Assembly: GCA_014960805.1 (NCBI GenBank)
Contig: CP063163.1
Span: 2,994,001 to 3,058,000 of the forward strand
Reading direction: 5' to 3'
Source: Cytobacillus suaedae
GTDB lineage: Bacteria; Bacillota; Bacilli; Bacillales; Bacillaceae_L
DNA length: 64,000 nucleotides
The position numbers and the translations under genes are program-made. Position 1 is the stretch's first letter; the number at the start of each line of letters is the position of its first letter. Under the pieces are notes generated by a model. The model did no database searches, was not told the origin of the DNA, and was given only the letters and a program-made list of their open reading frames with translations. Shown here in pieces: positions 37,416-45,966 of the stretch.

Positions 37416-37967
37416 TTATTCTCCTAGTGCTTTTTGCAATTGTAGAAATTGTACAGCATATGCCGTTTTTGCATCATATATCTTTCTCGCTTCGATAAGC
37501 TTTTCTGCGTCCTCTAGTGTTACTTCTAAAACATCTAAAAACTCGTCTTCATCTAAATCAGCTGATTGCTTTTTTTTCGTTAGACCACCAGCAATATACA
37601 AGTGTATGATCTCATCAGCAAATCCAGGAGAAGTATAAAAGGAAATTAAGTGACTTAATGTTTTGCATTCATAACCTGTTTCTTCTTCTAACTCTCTTAA
37701 AGCCGTTATTTCTGGCTTTTCACCAGGTTCTAACTTACCAGCTGGAATTTCAACGATGACGCGCTCCAGCGCCTTGCGATATTGTTGAACCATTACTATT
37801 TTATTTTCATCTGTTATTGCAAGAATAGCAACTGCACCAGGGTGCTTTATTATTTCACGTTTACTTGTTTTTCCATTAGGTAATTCAACATCTTCAATAT
37901 GAAGGTCTATAACCTTTCCTTCGTATAGAATCTCTTTAGATAAGGTCTTTTCTGTTAAGTGGTCCAT
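37416..37967 (-). CDS. nudF: ADP-ribose pyrophosphatase (Nudix)
   Basis: The 183-residue protein hydrolyses ADP-ribose to AMP and ribose 5-phosphate. The Nudix box is complete: GKLEPGEKPEITALRELEEE followed by TGYE. The ADP-ribose pyrophosphatase-type downstream region (FYTSPGFADEIIHLY) is also present. I start at ATG 37967 (MDHLTEKTLSKEILYEGKVI), nine bases after GAGGAG. It overlaps no neighbour and is divergent from mciZ. Confidence 0.93.
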   Translation of the reverse strand: MDHLTEKTLSKEILYEGKVIDLHIEDVELPNGKTSKREIIKHPGAVAILAITDENKIVMVQQYRKALERVIVEIPAGKLEPGEKPEITALRELEEETGYECKTLSHLISFYTSPGFADEIIHLYIAGGLTKKKQSADLDEDEFLDVLEVTLEDAEKLIEARKIYDAKTAYAVQFLQLQKALGE

Positions 37968-38057
37968 TTTAATCATCTCCTCGTTCTAATCATTATTATT
38001 GCCACATACATTCTACCATATCATTTAAAAACACTTGCAATATGGGGAGGATCCTGG

Positions 38058-38219
38058 GTGAAAATATATGTTACACACAATGGAGTTACCTTGGTTGGTA
38101 AGTCGTGGGAGATTCGTGCTAAATTAAAAGAATATAGTAGACAGTTTGATACGGTACAGGAATGGATTCAGTCAGGAGAAATGTCTCTACATCATCAACA
38201 AAAGCCAAAGGACAAGTAA
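38058..38219 (+). CDS. mciZ: Z-ring formation inhibitor MciZ
   Basis: This small gene starts at GTG 38058, seven bases after GGGGAGG, and encodes 53 residues: MKIYVTHNGVTLVGKSWEIR and onward. The segment VTLVGKSWEIRAKLKEYSRQ closely resembles B. subtilis MciZ, a 40-residue mother-cell peptide that caps FtsZ filaments and blocks Z-ring assembly in sporulation. The position next to nudF also fits. The roughly 13-residue C-terminal extension (GEMSLHHQQKPKDK) is longer than the form I recall. CATACATT at 38004-38011 is a possible sigma-E -10. Confidence 0.88.
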   Translation: MKIYVTHNGVTLVGKSWEIRAKLKEYSRQFDTVQEWIQSGEMSLHHQQKPKDK

Positions 38220-38290
38220 GATTTGATCAAACTCATAATTTGAATTTATATCTTGTCTCACTTACAATTGCGACAAGGAGTGGTTAAAAA

Positions 38291-39214
38291 ATGAAGACTA
38301 GGCAAATTGGAAACTCTGATCTTATTGTTAGTGAGCTAGGATTAGGCTGCATGTCACTTGGTAGAGATGAAAGGCAAGCTACAGATATAATACATAAAGC
38401 AATAGATTCAGGTATTAATTATCTTGATACAGCTGACCTTTATAATTTCGGAGTTAATGAAGAATTTATTGGACGTGCCATTAAAAGTAAACGTAAAGAT
38501 ATTATTCTGGCTACTAAAGTAGGAAACCGATGGAATTCTGACAAAGAAGGATGGTCATGGGATCCATCAAAAGACTATATTAAATCTGCTGTAAAAGATT
38601 CATTGCACAGATTACAAACTGATTATATAGACTTGTATCAATTACACGGTGGAACACTAGAAGATAACATAGATGAGACAATTGAGGCTTTTGAAGATTT
38701 AAAGAAAGAAGGACTCATTAGGTACTATGGTATATCTTCCATCCGTCCAAATGTGATTAAAGAATACGTAGAACGTTCATCTATTGTAAGTGTTATGATG
38801 CAATACAGTATAGTAGATCGACGTCCCGAAGAGGTCTTTCCTTTATTAAGGGAACATAATATTAGTGTAGTATGCAGGGGCCCCGTTGCTAAAGGGGTAT
38901 TAACCGATAAACCTCTTGAATTTATTAATTCGAAGATAAAAGAGAATGGGTATCTAGATTATTCTTTCGAGGAATTATCTTCACTGAGAAATTCCCTCAA
39001 ACAGGAGCTAGGTAGTGAGAGATCACTCACTGAAATTGCGTTACAGTTCTGTCTCTATGATTCGATTGTTGCCTCTGTTGTAGCAGGAGCGAGTAAATTA
39101 GAACAACTTGTAGAAAATGTTAAGGCTGTAACTTCTATACCATTAACAGATGAGCAAATGAGGATACTTCGTGAATTAACAAAAGCTAGCTTGTATGAGC
39201 AGCACAGGATTTAA
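38291..39214 (+). CDS. Aldo/keto reductase
   Basis: The 307-residue TIM-barrel oxidoreductase shows the AKR motifs: GLGCMSLGRDERQATDII, YLDTADLYNFGVNEEFIGRA with catalytic D and Y, ILATKVGNRW with the lysine, and LYQLHGG with the histidine. The NADPH-binding C-terminus (VASVVAGASKLEQLVENVKA) is present. AAGGAGTGG precedes the ATG. It resembles YqkF of B. subtilis, located in this yqk neighbourhood, but I am not certain of that identity. The physiological substrate is unknown. Confidence 0.88.
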   Translation: MKTRQIGNSDLIVSELGLGCMSLGRDERQATDIIHKAIDSGINYLDTADLYNFGVNEEFIGRAIKSKRKDIILATKVGNRWNSDKEGWSWDPSKDYIKSAVKDSLHRLQTDYIDLYQLHGGTLEDNIDETIEAFEDLKKEGLIRYYGISSIRPNVIKEYVERSSIVSVMMQYSIVDRRPEEVFPLLREHNISVVCRGPVAKGVLTDKPLEFINSKIKENGYLDYSFEELSSLRNSLKQELGSERSLTEIALQFCLYDSIVASVVAGASKLEQLVENVKAVTSIPLTDEQMRILRELTKASLYEQHRI

Positions 39215-39232
39215 TTCATATCAGTTAAAAAA

Positions 39233-39268
39233 AAACAGTGTCGTCAACGATTTTGACGCCACTGTTTT
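39233..39268. terminator. Bidirectional terminator between the aldo/keto reductase and GrpB-family genes
   Basis: AAAACAGTG and CGTCAA pair with TTGACG and CACTGTTTT with one mismatch. A and T runs flank it. The stop codon of the GrpB-family gene lies inside the stem. Confidence 0.88.
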
Positions 39269-39759
39269 GCTTTTTCATCGAGTTCTTTTACAAGAGAATC
39301 TTTACCTAATATATATTTTTCTATATCGTACGGAAATTTTTCAGCAAGTTCCTCTTTTAATGCCCCATATTGGTCAGCTTCTTGAGGGTGGTTTCTTAAA
39401 TAATCCCGAAATGTGACATGTCGTTCAATCTCAGTGTTTCCTTTTTCAAAAATATGAACATGATGAGTTCGGTTATCTCCACCTTTTTGAAAATACCTCC
39501 GCTTTGGAATCCCGTTTTCTCCTCTTGCCTCATAGTCTAGTTTTTCCATATCCTGATTAAAATCGTCTACCTTTTCTAACGAAGATACTTCTACTAAAAT
39601 ATCGATAACTGGTTTGGCACTTAACCCTGGAATAGAGGTACTTCCAATATGGTAGATATTTACTAGAATTGGTGAAAATATCGTTTGAATTCTTTTGGCT
39701 TCACTTTGGTAGCTTTTAGTCCAAGTTGGATTATAGCTTGTAACTTCTACTTTTCTCAT
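39244..39759 (-). CDS. GrpB family protein (UPF0157, nucleotidyltransferase-like)
   Basis: The 171-residue protein has the GrpB signature: VTSYNPTWTKSYQSEAKRIQ and IYHIGSTSIPGLSAKPVIDI, where the GST and DXX(V) residues form a nucleotidyltransferase-like site. RTHHVHIFEKGNTEIERHVT and FRDYLRNHPQEADQYGALKE follow. The family is widely annotated but without a settled biochemical function. The ribosome-binding site is weak (AGGTTG). It lies ten bases after yqkK. Confidence 0.85.
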   Translation of the reverse strand: MRKVEVTSYNPTWTKSYQSEAKRIQTIFSPILVNIYHIGSTSIPGLSAKPVIDILVEVSSLEKVDDFNQDMEKLDYEARGENGIPKRRYFQKGGDNRTHHVHIFEKGNTEIERHVTFRDYLRNHPQEADQYGALKEELAEKFPYDIEKYILGKDSLVKELDEKAKQWRQNR

Positions 39760-39769
39760 AGATTACAAC

Positions 39770-40027
39770 CTATTTATAGTCGTTCCATTTTAAATTACTA
39801 TCATTCAATAGCTCTTCGAATGACTTGTTTTTTTCACGTAAACGACGTTCTTCTTTCTGTCTCTCTAACTCTTCTTCTGCTTTTCGTTGTTCAACTTCCT
39901 TTAACTCTTTTTGCGTTTCTTTTAGTTTTGCTACGATATCTTTATTTAAAAAGTCACCTAAACTTATTTTGTCATCGTTTTTTTTCGGAGCTGCTTGACG
40001 TTGCTGTTTCTGTTTTTTCTTTGCCAT
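39770..40027 (-). CDS. yqkK: YqkK, DUF3886 family protein
   Basis: The 85-residue highly charged protein starts MAKKKQKQQRQAAPKKNDDK and continues ISLGDFLNKDIVAKLKETQK. A long predicted helix or coiled coil of K, E, R and Q (residues 30-70) follows, ending SFEELLNDSNLKWNDYK. It fits YqkK/DUF3886 from the same region of B. subtilis. The function is unknown. GGAGG precedes the ATG. Confidence 0.8.
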   Translation of the reverse strand: MAKKKQKQQRQAAPKKNDDKISLGDFLNKDIVAKLKETQKELKEVEQRKAEEELERQKEERRLREKNKSFEELLNDSNLKWNDYK

Positions 40028-40084
40028 GTTTAATCCTCCACTACCATTTTTCTAAAAAATTATAGCATATTTTTTCTATGTTCG

Positions 40085-40117
40085 TAAAAAAAACGAGCAG
40101 CCATTGGCTACCCGCTA
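40085..40117 (-). terminator. Terminator after scoB
   Basis: On the minus strand AGCGGGTAGCC and GGCTGCTCG form an imperfect stem followed by seven T residues, a few bases after the scoB stop. Confidence 0.75.
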
Positions 40118-40122
40118 CCTTT

Positions 40123-40779
40123 TTAAAAAGCTTCTAATTTTACATTATCATCAATGATAAGCTCTGGCTCTGTGGAAGCAATAATATCCTCAACGGTAAA
40201 GCCTTTTGCAACTTCAACCAACTTTAGACCATTTTCGGTGACATCAAGGACAGCACGATCTGTAATAATACGATTAACTACACCTTTTCCAGTTAGAGGA
40301 AGTGTGCACTCCTTTAATATCTTCGATTCGCCTGCTTTATTCACATGGTCCATTATGACAATAATTCTTTGAGCTCCATGAACAAGGTCCATCGCTCCGC
40401 CCATTCCCTTAATCATTTTACCAGGAATCATCCAGTTTGCCAGGTCACCGTTCTCAGATACTTCCATACCACCTAAAATAGCAATATTTACATGACCGCC
40501 ACGAATCATCCCAAATGACTCTGCACTGTCAAAATACGCAGCACCTGGAATTGCCGTTACCGTTTCCTTACCAGCATTAATTAAATCGGGGTCAACGCTA
40601 TCTTCTGTTGGATAAGGTCCAATACCTAGCAGTCCATTTTCCGATTGTAAAACGACTTGTTTATTATCGGAGATATAATTAGCAACTAGTGTTGGTATTC
40701 CAATACCTAAGTTTACGTAGAAGCCGCTCTCAATTTCTTTTTCTGCACGAATGGCAATTTTTTCACGTGTATTCGTCAT
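40123..40779 (-). CDS. scoB: 3-oxoacid CoA-transferase subunit B
   Basis: The 218-residue beta subunit carries the catalytic glutamate in [13 protein letters not shown] near residue 50, plus [14 protein letters not shown] and [14 protein letters not shown]. With ScoA it transfers CoA from succinyl-CoA to acetoacetate. GGAGAG precedes the ATG. It lies 21 bp after scoA. The pair sits beside a thiolase and an HMG-CoA lyase, which suggests ketone-body or leucine catabolism. Confidence 0.93.
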   Translation of the reverse strand: MTNTREKIAIRAEKEIESGFYVNLGIGIPTLVANYISDNKQVVLQSENGLLGIGPYPTEDSVDPDLINAGKETVTAIPGAAYFDSAESFGMIRGGHVNIAILGGMEVSENGDLANWMIPGKMIKGMGGAMDLVHGAQRIIVIMDHVNKAGESKILKECTLPLTGKGVVNRIITDRAVLDVTENGLKLVEVAKGFTVEDIIASTEPELIIDDNVKLEAF

Positions 40780-40800
40780 CTTCTCTACTCTCCTTTCAAA

Positions 40801-41490
40801 TTATTTCTTTACAGTTAGGCGCTCAATACGCTTCTCTTGCGCTCCTACAATTAACCCTTGAACATAAATGCTTGGCGTATGTACCATATTTGGATCTAAT
40901 TCGCCGATTTCGTATAGTTCTTCTACTTCTGCAATCGTTACCGTACCAGCAGCTGCAATCATTGGATTGAAATTGCGGGCTGTTTTGTTATAGATTAGAT
41001 TCCCCATTTTGTCAGCTTTTTCAGCACGTACAAGGCTGAAGTCTGCTTGGTATGCTTCTTCTAGTAAGTATTCTTTGCCGTTAAATACTCTTATTTCTTT
41101 TCCTTCTGCGATGGGAGTACCAACACCTGCAGGAGTATAGAATGCAGGGATTCCTGCTCCGCCTGCACGAATTTTTTCTGCTAGTGTTCCTTGTGGTACG
41201 AGTTCTACTTCAATTTCTCCAGATAACACTTGGCGTTCGAACTCTTTGTTTTCTCCAACATAGGAGCCTATCATTTTCTTAATTTGTTTGTTTCGTAAAA
41301 GTAGACCAAGGCCCCAGTCGTCAACTCCACAGTTATTTGAAATTACTGTAAGGTCTTTTACTCCTTTATCTACTAATGCTAGTAGTAGATTTTCTGGGAT
41401 TCCACATAAGCCAAAGCCGCCCACCATAAGGGTGGCTCCGTCATTTATATCTTTTACTGCTTCACTAAATGAAGAATAAATCGGTTTCAT
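40801..41490 (-). CDS. scoA: 3-oxoacid CoA-transferase subunit A
   Basis: The 229-residue alpha subunit has the CoA-transferase I signature [19 protein letters not shown] near residue 18 and [20 protein letters not shown]. It pairs with ScoB as a heteromeric succinyl-CoA:3-ketoacid CoA transferase. It is encoded just downstream of the thiolase gene on the same strand, with a family-1 repeat in the gap, so the three may share a transcript. Confidence 0.93.
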   Translation of the reverse strand: MKPIYSSFSEAVKDINDGATLMVGGFGLCGIPENLLLALVDKGVKDLTVISNNCGVDDWGLGLLLRNKQIKKMIGSYVGENKEFERQVLSGEIEVELVPQGTLAEKIRAGGAGIPAFYTPAGVGTPIAEGKEIRVFNGKEYLLEEAYQADFSLVRAEKADKMGNLIYNKTARNFNPMIAAAGTVTIAEVEELYEIGELDPNMVHTPSIYVQGLIVGAQEKRIERLTVKK

Positions 41491-41552
41491 TTCTACACCT
41501 CATTTTTCTCTTAATTTGACTTTTTAAAAAATGTTAATTCTCTTTGAACCTC

Positions 41553-41685
41553 GACCGTTCCTTTTCGCTGCAGGCACTTGCTTTCCGCGGGGAGGGATTC
41601 GAGCCTCCTCGGTGCTTCGCACCTGTGGGGTCTCGAACTTCCCTCATCTCCCGCAGGAGTCAAGTGCCTTCCGCTCCAATACACT
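41553..41685 (+). repeat. Family-1 palindromic repeat, copy F
   Basis: It begins GACCGTTCC, has the arms GGCACTTG/CAAGTGCC, and TCGAGCCTCCTCGGTGC with GCACCTGTGGGGTCTCGA, so TCGAG pairs with CTCGA and GGTGC with GCACC. CCCGCAGGAGTC follows, and it ends AATACACT. It lies between the thiolase 3' end and scoA. Confidence 0.85.
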
Positions 41686-41731
41686 CTTCAATTATATTCA
41701 AAACAATAACCTTTTAAAGAGCTTAAATTTA

Positions 41732-42922
41732 CTATTCTACGTTTTCTACAATAGTAGCTACGCCTTGACCGCCGCCGATGCATAGGGTTGCTAGGCCGTA
41801 TTTGTCATTTCTACGTTTCATTTCATGGATTAATGTTACTAAGATTCTTGTACCGCTTGCTCCGATTGGGTGTCCTAGTGCAATTGCGCCACCGTTGACG
41901 TTTAGGTTTTCTTTGTTAAATTGTAGTTCACGGTCAACTGCTAGTGATTGTGCTGCAAAGGCTTCATTTGCTTCCACAAGGTTGATATCACTTAATTGAA
42001 GGCTTGCTTTCTCAAGTGCTTTCTTAACTGCAGTTACTGGCCCAATTCCCATGATGCTTGGGTCTACACCAGCGTTTCCATTTGCTTTGATTGTTACTAA
42101 AGGCTTAATGCCAAGTTCATCTGCTCTTTTTCTGCTCATCACAATAACTGCAGCTGCACCGTCATTGATTCCAGAAGCATTCCCTGCTGTTACTGATCCG
42201 TCCTTTTTAAATGCGGGACGAAGGCCACCTAGCTTTTCAGCTGTTGTGCCTGCACGAGGAAACTCGTCTGTATCAAAAATAATGCTTTCTTTTTTGCGCT
42301 GTGGAATTTCTACAGGTACAATTTCATCCTTGAATTTGCCTGCTTCAATTGCTGCAACTGCTTTTTGTTGGCTAGCCGCTGCAAATTCATCTTGTTCTTC
42401 TCTTGTTAGTTCATACTTATCACATAAGTTTTCAGCAGTGATTCCCATGTGGTAGTCATTAAATGCACACCATAAGCCATCTGAAATCATGCTATCTACT
42501 ACCTTTTGGTCTCCCATCTTGTAGCCGTTTCTTGCATTTTTTAATAGGTAAGGTGCTTGACTCATGTTTTCCATTCCACCCGCTACTACGACTTCAGCAT
42601 CTCCAGCTAAGATTGCTTGTGTAGCTAGATGAACAGCTTTTAGCCCTGATCCGCAAACCTTATTTATTGTCATTGATGGTGTTTCATTTAGTAAACCAGC
42701 TTTGATTGCTGCTTGGCGAGCTGGATTTTGACCTAAACCAGCCTGTAATACATTCCCCATAATGACTTCATCTATTTGACTTGCCTCAAGCCCAGCTTTT
42801 TCTAAAGCTCCCTTGATTGCGATTGCTCCTAATTCTGTTGCTGATACATTTTGTAATGTTCCTCCAAAACTACCAATAGCTGTTCGGACAGCGCTTACAA
42901 TTACTACTTCATTCGTACTCAT
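41732..42922 (-). CDS. Acetyl-CoA C-acetyltransferase (thiolase)
   Basis: This degradative or biosynthetic thiolase interconverts two acetyl-CoA and acetoacetyl-CoA. The 396-residue protein starts at ATG 42922 ([20 protein letters not shown]) with AAGGGGATG upstream. The acyl-accepting cysteine is in [11 protein letters not shown] (about C90), and the active-site histidine and second cysteine are in [15 protein letters not shown] and CIGGGQG. Given scoA-scoB and mvaB, it probably splits acetoacetyl-CoA for energy. MmgA and YhfS are the B. subtilis paralogues; I cannot tell which is closer. Confidence 0.93.
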   Translation of the reverse strand: MSTNEVVIVSAVRTAIGSFGGTLQNVSATELGAIAIKGALEKAGLEASQIDEVIMGNVLQAGLGQNPARQAAIKAGLLNETPSMTINKVCGSGLKAVHLATQAILAGDAEVVVAGGMENMSQAPYLLKNARNGYKMGDQKVVDSMISDGLWCAFNDYHMGITAENLCDKYELTREEQDEFAAASQQKAVAAIEAGKFKDEIVPVEIPQRKKESIIFDTDEFPRAGTTAEKLGGLRPAFKKDGSVTAGNASGINDGAAAVIVMSRKRADELGIKPLVTIKANGNAGVDPSIMGIGPVTAVKKALEKASLQLSDINLVEANEAFAAQSLAVDRELQFNKENLNVNGGAIALGHPIGASGTRILVTLIHEMKRRNDKYGLATLCIGGGQGVATIVENVE

Positions 42923-43024
42923 AGTATCATCCCCTTGTCTCTTCTTTTCAGCAAAAAATCTGCAAATAATATTGCCAATATACATATATATTTCTAGTTT
43001 CGTTGCAAAATCCCTCTAAATTTC

Positions 43025-43046
43025 GCAAGATTTCTATGGCTCTTGC
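43025..43046. promoter_or_regulatory. Candidate operator in the thiolase-HMG-CoA lyase divergent region
   Basis: GCAAGA (43025-43030) and TCTTGC (43041-43046) form an inverted repeat, and the sequence AAGATTTCTA occurs twice nearby. It is central in the 190-bp divergent region. A shared regulator is possible but unproven. Confidence 0.3.
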
Positions 43047-43112
43047 AATTTTCAAAAGATTTCTACTAGAATAGTATATAGTGAATTTATTATGCTGACG
43101 AGGGGGATTTTA

Positions 43113-44003
43113 ATGAACATGCCAAACAGTGTTTCCATTATTGAGGTTGGACCAAGGGATGGGTTACAAAATGAAAAAAACCTACTTCCTACTGAGGAAA
43201 AAATTGCGTTTATACATAAGTTAAAAGAAGCTGGTATTAAAGAGATGGAGCTTACATCCTTTGTATCACCGAAATGGGTGCCACAAATGGCCGATGCCAA
43301 TGATGTCATCACAAACTGCCTCGATGAAACACGTAATTTTGTGCTGGCACCGAATCGAAAAGGAATTGATCGCCTTTATGAAACAGATTGCAAAGCGGTC
43401 GCAGTTTTCGTTGGTGTGAGTGAAACCTTTAATAAAAAAAATATTAATAAATCAACATCCGAAAGCATGGAGGAGCTTTCTCCTATAATTGGTGAACTAA
43501 AAGAGAAAGGTTATTTTGTTCGTGCTTGCATTTCCACCTCATTTTATTGCCCTTATGATGGGAAGATGAATGAAGAAGATGTCGTTCGTCTTTGTCAGCA
43601 GTTTGCTTCTTTAGGTGTAGATGAGCTGAGTGTTGCAGATACAAATGGAATGGCAAATCCACATGAGGTTTTTTCTTTATTCACTAAGCTTAAAGGGGCT
43701 TTACCGGAAACTCTTTTAACTGCTCATTTTCATGATACCCGTGGAATGGCTATAGCCAATGTATTCTCCGCTCTGCAGGCAGGCATCACTCGCTTTGATA
43801 CTTCTGCTGGTGGACTAGGAGGATGTCCATTTGCACCTGGCGCTACAGGAAATGTAGCAACGGAGGATGTAGTGTTCATGCTTCACCAAATGGGGATTGA
43901 AACAGGAGTAGATTTAAATAAAGTTGTTGATGCTATTGCTGTTATTGAGCCACATTTATCTAGACCTATTGAGAGCAAGTATTATCGTTTACACGCAAAT
44001 TAA
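43113..44003 (+). CDS. mvaB: Hydroxymethylglutaryl-CoA lyase
   Basis: The enzyme cleaves HMG-CoA to acetyl-CoA and acetoacetate. From ATG 43113 (MNMPNSVSIIEVGPRDGLQN) it has 296 residues, with GAGGGGG upstream; a GTG/ATG seven codons earlier overlaps that site. Motifs are VGPRDGLQNE with the catalytic arginine and aspartate, the metal-binding TAHFHDTRGMAIAN, and the signature TSAGGLGGCPFAPGATGNVA with the catalytic cysteine. It matches YngG of B. subtilis, which lies elsewhere there. Divergent from the thiolase gene. Confidence 0.93.
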   Translation: MNMPNSVSIIEVGPRDGLQNEKNLLPTEEKIAFIHKLKEAGIKEMELTSFVSPKWVPQMADANDVITNCLDETRNFVLAPNRKGIDRLYETDCKAVAVFVGVSETFNKKNINKSTSESMEELSPIIGELKEKGYFVRACISTSFYCPYDGKMNEEDVVRLCQQFASLGVDELSVADTNGMANPHEVFSLFTKLKGALPETLLTAHFHDTRGMAIANVFSALQAGITRFDTSAGGLGGCPFAPGATGNVATEDVVFMLHQMGIETGVDLNKVVDAIAVIEPHLSRPIESKYYRLHAN

Positions 44004-44077
44004 TTTTGCTCTTCTTGAATAGACAGATATCCCTTTCCATAAACTAATTCCATCATTTTATGATTGGAGTGTTAGCA

Positions 44078-44200
44078 TTGGCAAAAAAGAATGAACCTCA
44101 AAAAGGGAAGCCGAATTCGGATACAACCAACAATATGATGGCTGCTGAAGAGATGGAAAAAGCAATCCACCCTACAAATCGCCAAAATTCAAAGCAATAA
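44078..44200 (+). CDS. Small hydrophilic protein, 40 residues, unknown
   Basis: A TTG start at 44078, preceded by TTGGAGTG, opens a frame reading MAKKNEPQKGKPNSDTNNMM and ending EEMEKAIHPTNRQNSKQ. The composition is lysine-, asparagine- and glutamine-rich, without a membrane segment, like other small spore-associated proteins, but I recognise no family. A strong terminator follows 10 bp after the stop, which supports it as an expressed unit. Confidence 0.6.
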   Translation: MAKKNEPQKGKPNSDTTNNMMAAEEMEKAIHPTNRQNSKQ

Positions 44201-44210
44201 CGAATTCAAC

Positions 44211-44247
44211 AAAATCCGTAACCTGTTTAAAGGTTACGGATTTTCAA
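44211..44247 (+). terminator. Terminator after the 40-residue gene
   Basis: AAAATCCGTAACC and GGTTACGGATTTT form a 13-bp perfect stem with an 8-nt loop. It can end the mvaB/small-gene transcript. Confidence 0.88.
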
Positions 44248-44293
44248 TTCTAGTGATAAAATAGATGTGTAGATTTATTGTGGAGGCCTATTT

Positions 44294-45199
44294 ATGAAGA
44301 AGGTATTAATTACTCTTGGAATTGTTATTGGATATATAATTGCAGTTGGTGTCTTTTTTACGAATATGGTTATGTTCATCAAGAAGAAAACTGATGCTGA
44401 TATTTACAAGCGAGAACTATCTGAAGGTCGGTTTACTGAGGAAGAATTTGAGCAACTTGATAAAGAGGTTATCAAAATCCCCTCTCCTTATGGGTACACC
44501 ATTTCTGGATGGTTGCTAAAAGGCTGGAGTGAGAATAAATTCATAATCATTTCTCATGGCGTGACGATGAACAAAGTAAACTCCCTTAAGTACATGAAAA
44601 TGTTCCGTAAACGTGGTTGGAATGTTATTGTTTACGATCAACGACGTCATGGTGAAACTGGAGGTAAAACAACTAGCTATGGTCACTATGAAAAATATGA
44701 CCTTAAAGCCGTTGTAGATTGGGTAAAAAATCGTTATGGTACAGGCATTACTTTAGGCATTCACGGTGAATCAATGGGAGCTGTCACAACTCTTCTGTAT
44801 GCGGGTATGATTGAAGATGGAGCGGATTTGTATATAGCTGATTGCCCTTTTTCTGATTTTGAGGCTCAACTTAGGTATCGTCTAAAAATAGAATTTAACA
44901 TTCCCGCAATTGCTATAATGCCAATTGCAAATCTTTTTTTAAAGCTTCGTGACGGCTATTCGTTTAAGGATGTTTCGCCTTTATCTGTTATTAAAAATAT
45001 CAAAAATCCAATTCTATTTATCCACAGTGCGAAGGATGATTATATCCTTCCTGAAATGACAAAGCAGCTTTATAAAATGAAAGAAGGAAGTAAGAAGCTA
45101 TTTATCGCTGAAAAAGGTGCTCATGCCTATTCCCTTGGTGACAACCAAGAACAATACGAGCAGATTGTAGATGAATTTTTCGAGGAAATAAGAGCATAG
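44294..45199 (+). CDS. yqkD: Alpha/beta hydrolase YqkD
   Basis: The 301-residue membrane-anchored hydrolase has an N-terminal helix (ITLGIVIGYIIAVGVFFTNM). The nucleophile elbow GIHGESMGAV gives S160, HSAKDDYILP the aspartate, and KGAHAYS the histidine. The oxyanion region is ISHGVTMNKVNSLKY. It matches YqkD, located next to yqkC/yqkB as here. The substrate is unknown; a lipase or peptidase-like activity is inference. GGAGGCC precedes the ATG. Confidence 0.88.
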   Translation: MKKVLITLGIVIGYIIAVGVFFTNMVMFIKKKTDADIYKRELSEGRFTEEEFEQLDKEVIKIPSPYGYTISGWLLKGWSENKFIIISHGVTMNKVNSLKYMKMFRKRGWNVIVYDQRRHGETGGKTTSYGHYEKYDLKAVVDWVKNRYGTGITLGIHGESMGAVTTLLYAGMIEDGADLYIADCPFSDFEAQLRYRLKIEFNIPAIAIMPIANLFLKLRDGYSFKDVSPLSVIKNIKNPILFIHSAKDDYILPEMTKQLYKMKEGSKKLFIAEKGAHAYSLGDNQEQYEQIVDEFFEEIRA

Positions 45200-45228
45200 A
45201 AAAAGGATGCATTTGCATCCTTTTTTCG
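45200..45228. terminator. Bidirectional terminator between yqkD and yqkC
   Basis: AAAAAGGATGCA and TGCATCCTTTTT form a 12-bp perfect stem with a very short loop between the convergent genes. Confidence 0.85.
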
Positions 45229-45231
45229 TTG

Positions 45232-45474
45232 TTATCCTAATACATCTGTAATTTCTTTCATATTTTCACCAATCCAGGAAATAGCCAGACTTATCGTATC
45301 AAACTCTTGTACTTCAAAGGTAACCTCATCCTGTAAGAGCCAGACATTTTTCTGTTCTTGATTCACTCCTGCAACAGACCAATGTAGTAGACTGTAGGGA
45401 TGATTTTCATTTAGGAAGGTAACCCATGTTTTGTTTTCTGCTATATTTTTTATGGTCGTTAGCTTGTTTTTCAT
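45232..45474 (-). CDS. yqkC: YqkC, DUF2552 family protein
   Basis: The 80-residue soluble protein ([20 protein letters not shown], then [20 protein letters not shown]) belongs to DUF2552. Its start overlaps the yqkB stop by four bases (ATGA), indicating coupled translation. The function is unknown, and no catalytic residues stand out. Confidence 0.82.
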   Translation of the reverse strand: MKNKLTTIKNIAENKTWVTFLNENHPYSLLHWSVAGVNQEQKNVWLLQDEVTFEVQEFDTISLAISWIGENMKEITDVLG

Positions 45475-45803
45475 TTTTCTTCACTCTTTTCAACAAACAT
45501 CATTCGTGGGTTAAAAATCTGGTTTGCACTCTTTAACATAAAACAATTAGCAGACTCTACGATATCTACCTTCATCTCATCGTCAAAAAAGACAAGCTTT
45601 GTTTTTTCAACCAAAACAGGCCGGTAGTTTGTCTCTAGCACTAAATCATCATCTTCCTGCTTTTCTACATGCCATAGTGCTGCCACACCACTTACTACAC
45701 AACCACAGCCCTCAGTATCATATTTTAATTTTAACCATTTATTTGAACTCGCTAGTTTACTTTCTAGCTTCTCAATTGCCTTTTCTGTAAATGTTAATTT
45801 CAC
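45471..45803 (-). CDS. yqkB: YqkB, HesB/IscA-like iron-sulfur biosynthesis family protein
   Basis: The 110-residue protein has the HesB-like fold ([60 protein letters not shown]). Cysteines are in a CGC pair near residue 33 and a single C near 87. These differ from the canonical A-type carriers, in which a C-terminal CGCG binds the cluster. So its role as a cluster carrier is uncertain. It is divergent from the CDGSH protein gene. Confidence 0.82.
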   Translation of the reverse strand: MKLTFTEKAIEKLESKLASSNKWLKLKYDTEGCGCVVSGVAALWHVEKQEDDDLVLETNYRPVLVEKTKLVFFDDEMKVDIVESANCFMLKSANQIFNPRMMFVEKSEEK

Positions 45804-45907
45804 AAATAAATCCCCTTTTATTAAAAGTACGAATACTTATTAGTTTAGCATATTTTATGATTTTATTCATATTGTAGGAATAATTGCGCCAACTCTCGAA
45901 AGTTTAT

Positions 45908-45936
45908 TTGAGTTTTTTCTAAAGAATGAGTATTAT
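45908..45936 (+). promoter_or_regulatory. Candidate sigma-A promoter for the CDGSH protein gene
   Basis: TTGAGT (45908-45913) and TATTAT (45931-45936) are 17 bp apart, about 30 bp before the ATG. Confidence 0.5.
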
Positions 45937-45966
45937 CAAATGTATGAATAGAGAAGGAGGTATATT

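Noticed and set aside
43052-43312. Minus-strand frame of 86 residues opposite the start of mvaB
   Set aside because: It lies antisense to a well-supported enzyme gene and resembles no family.
45471-45803. YqkB as a canonical A-type iron-sulfur carrier
   Set aside because: The C-terminal CGC(G) pair of IscA/SufA is missing, so I kept only the broader HesB-like family call.
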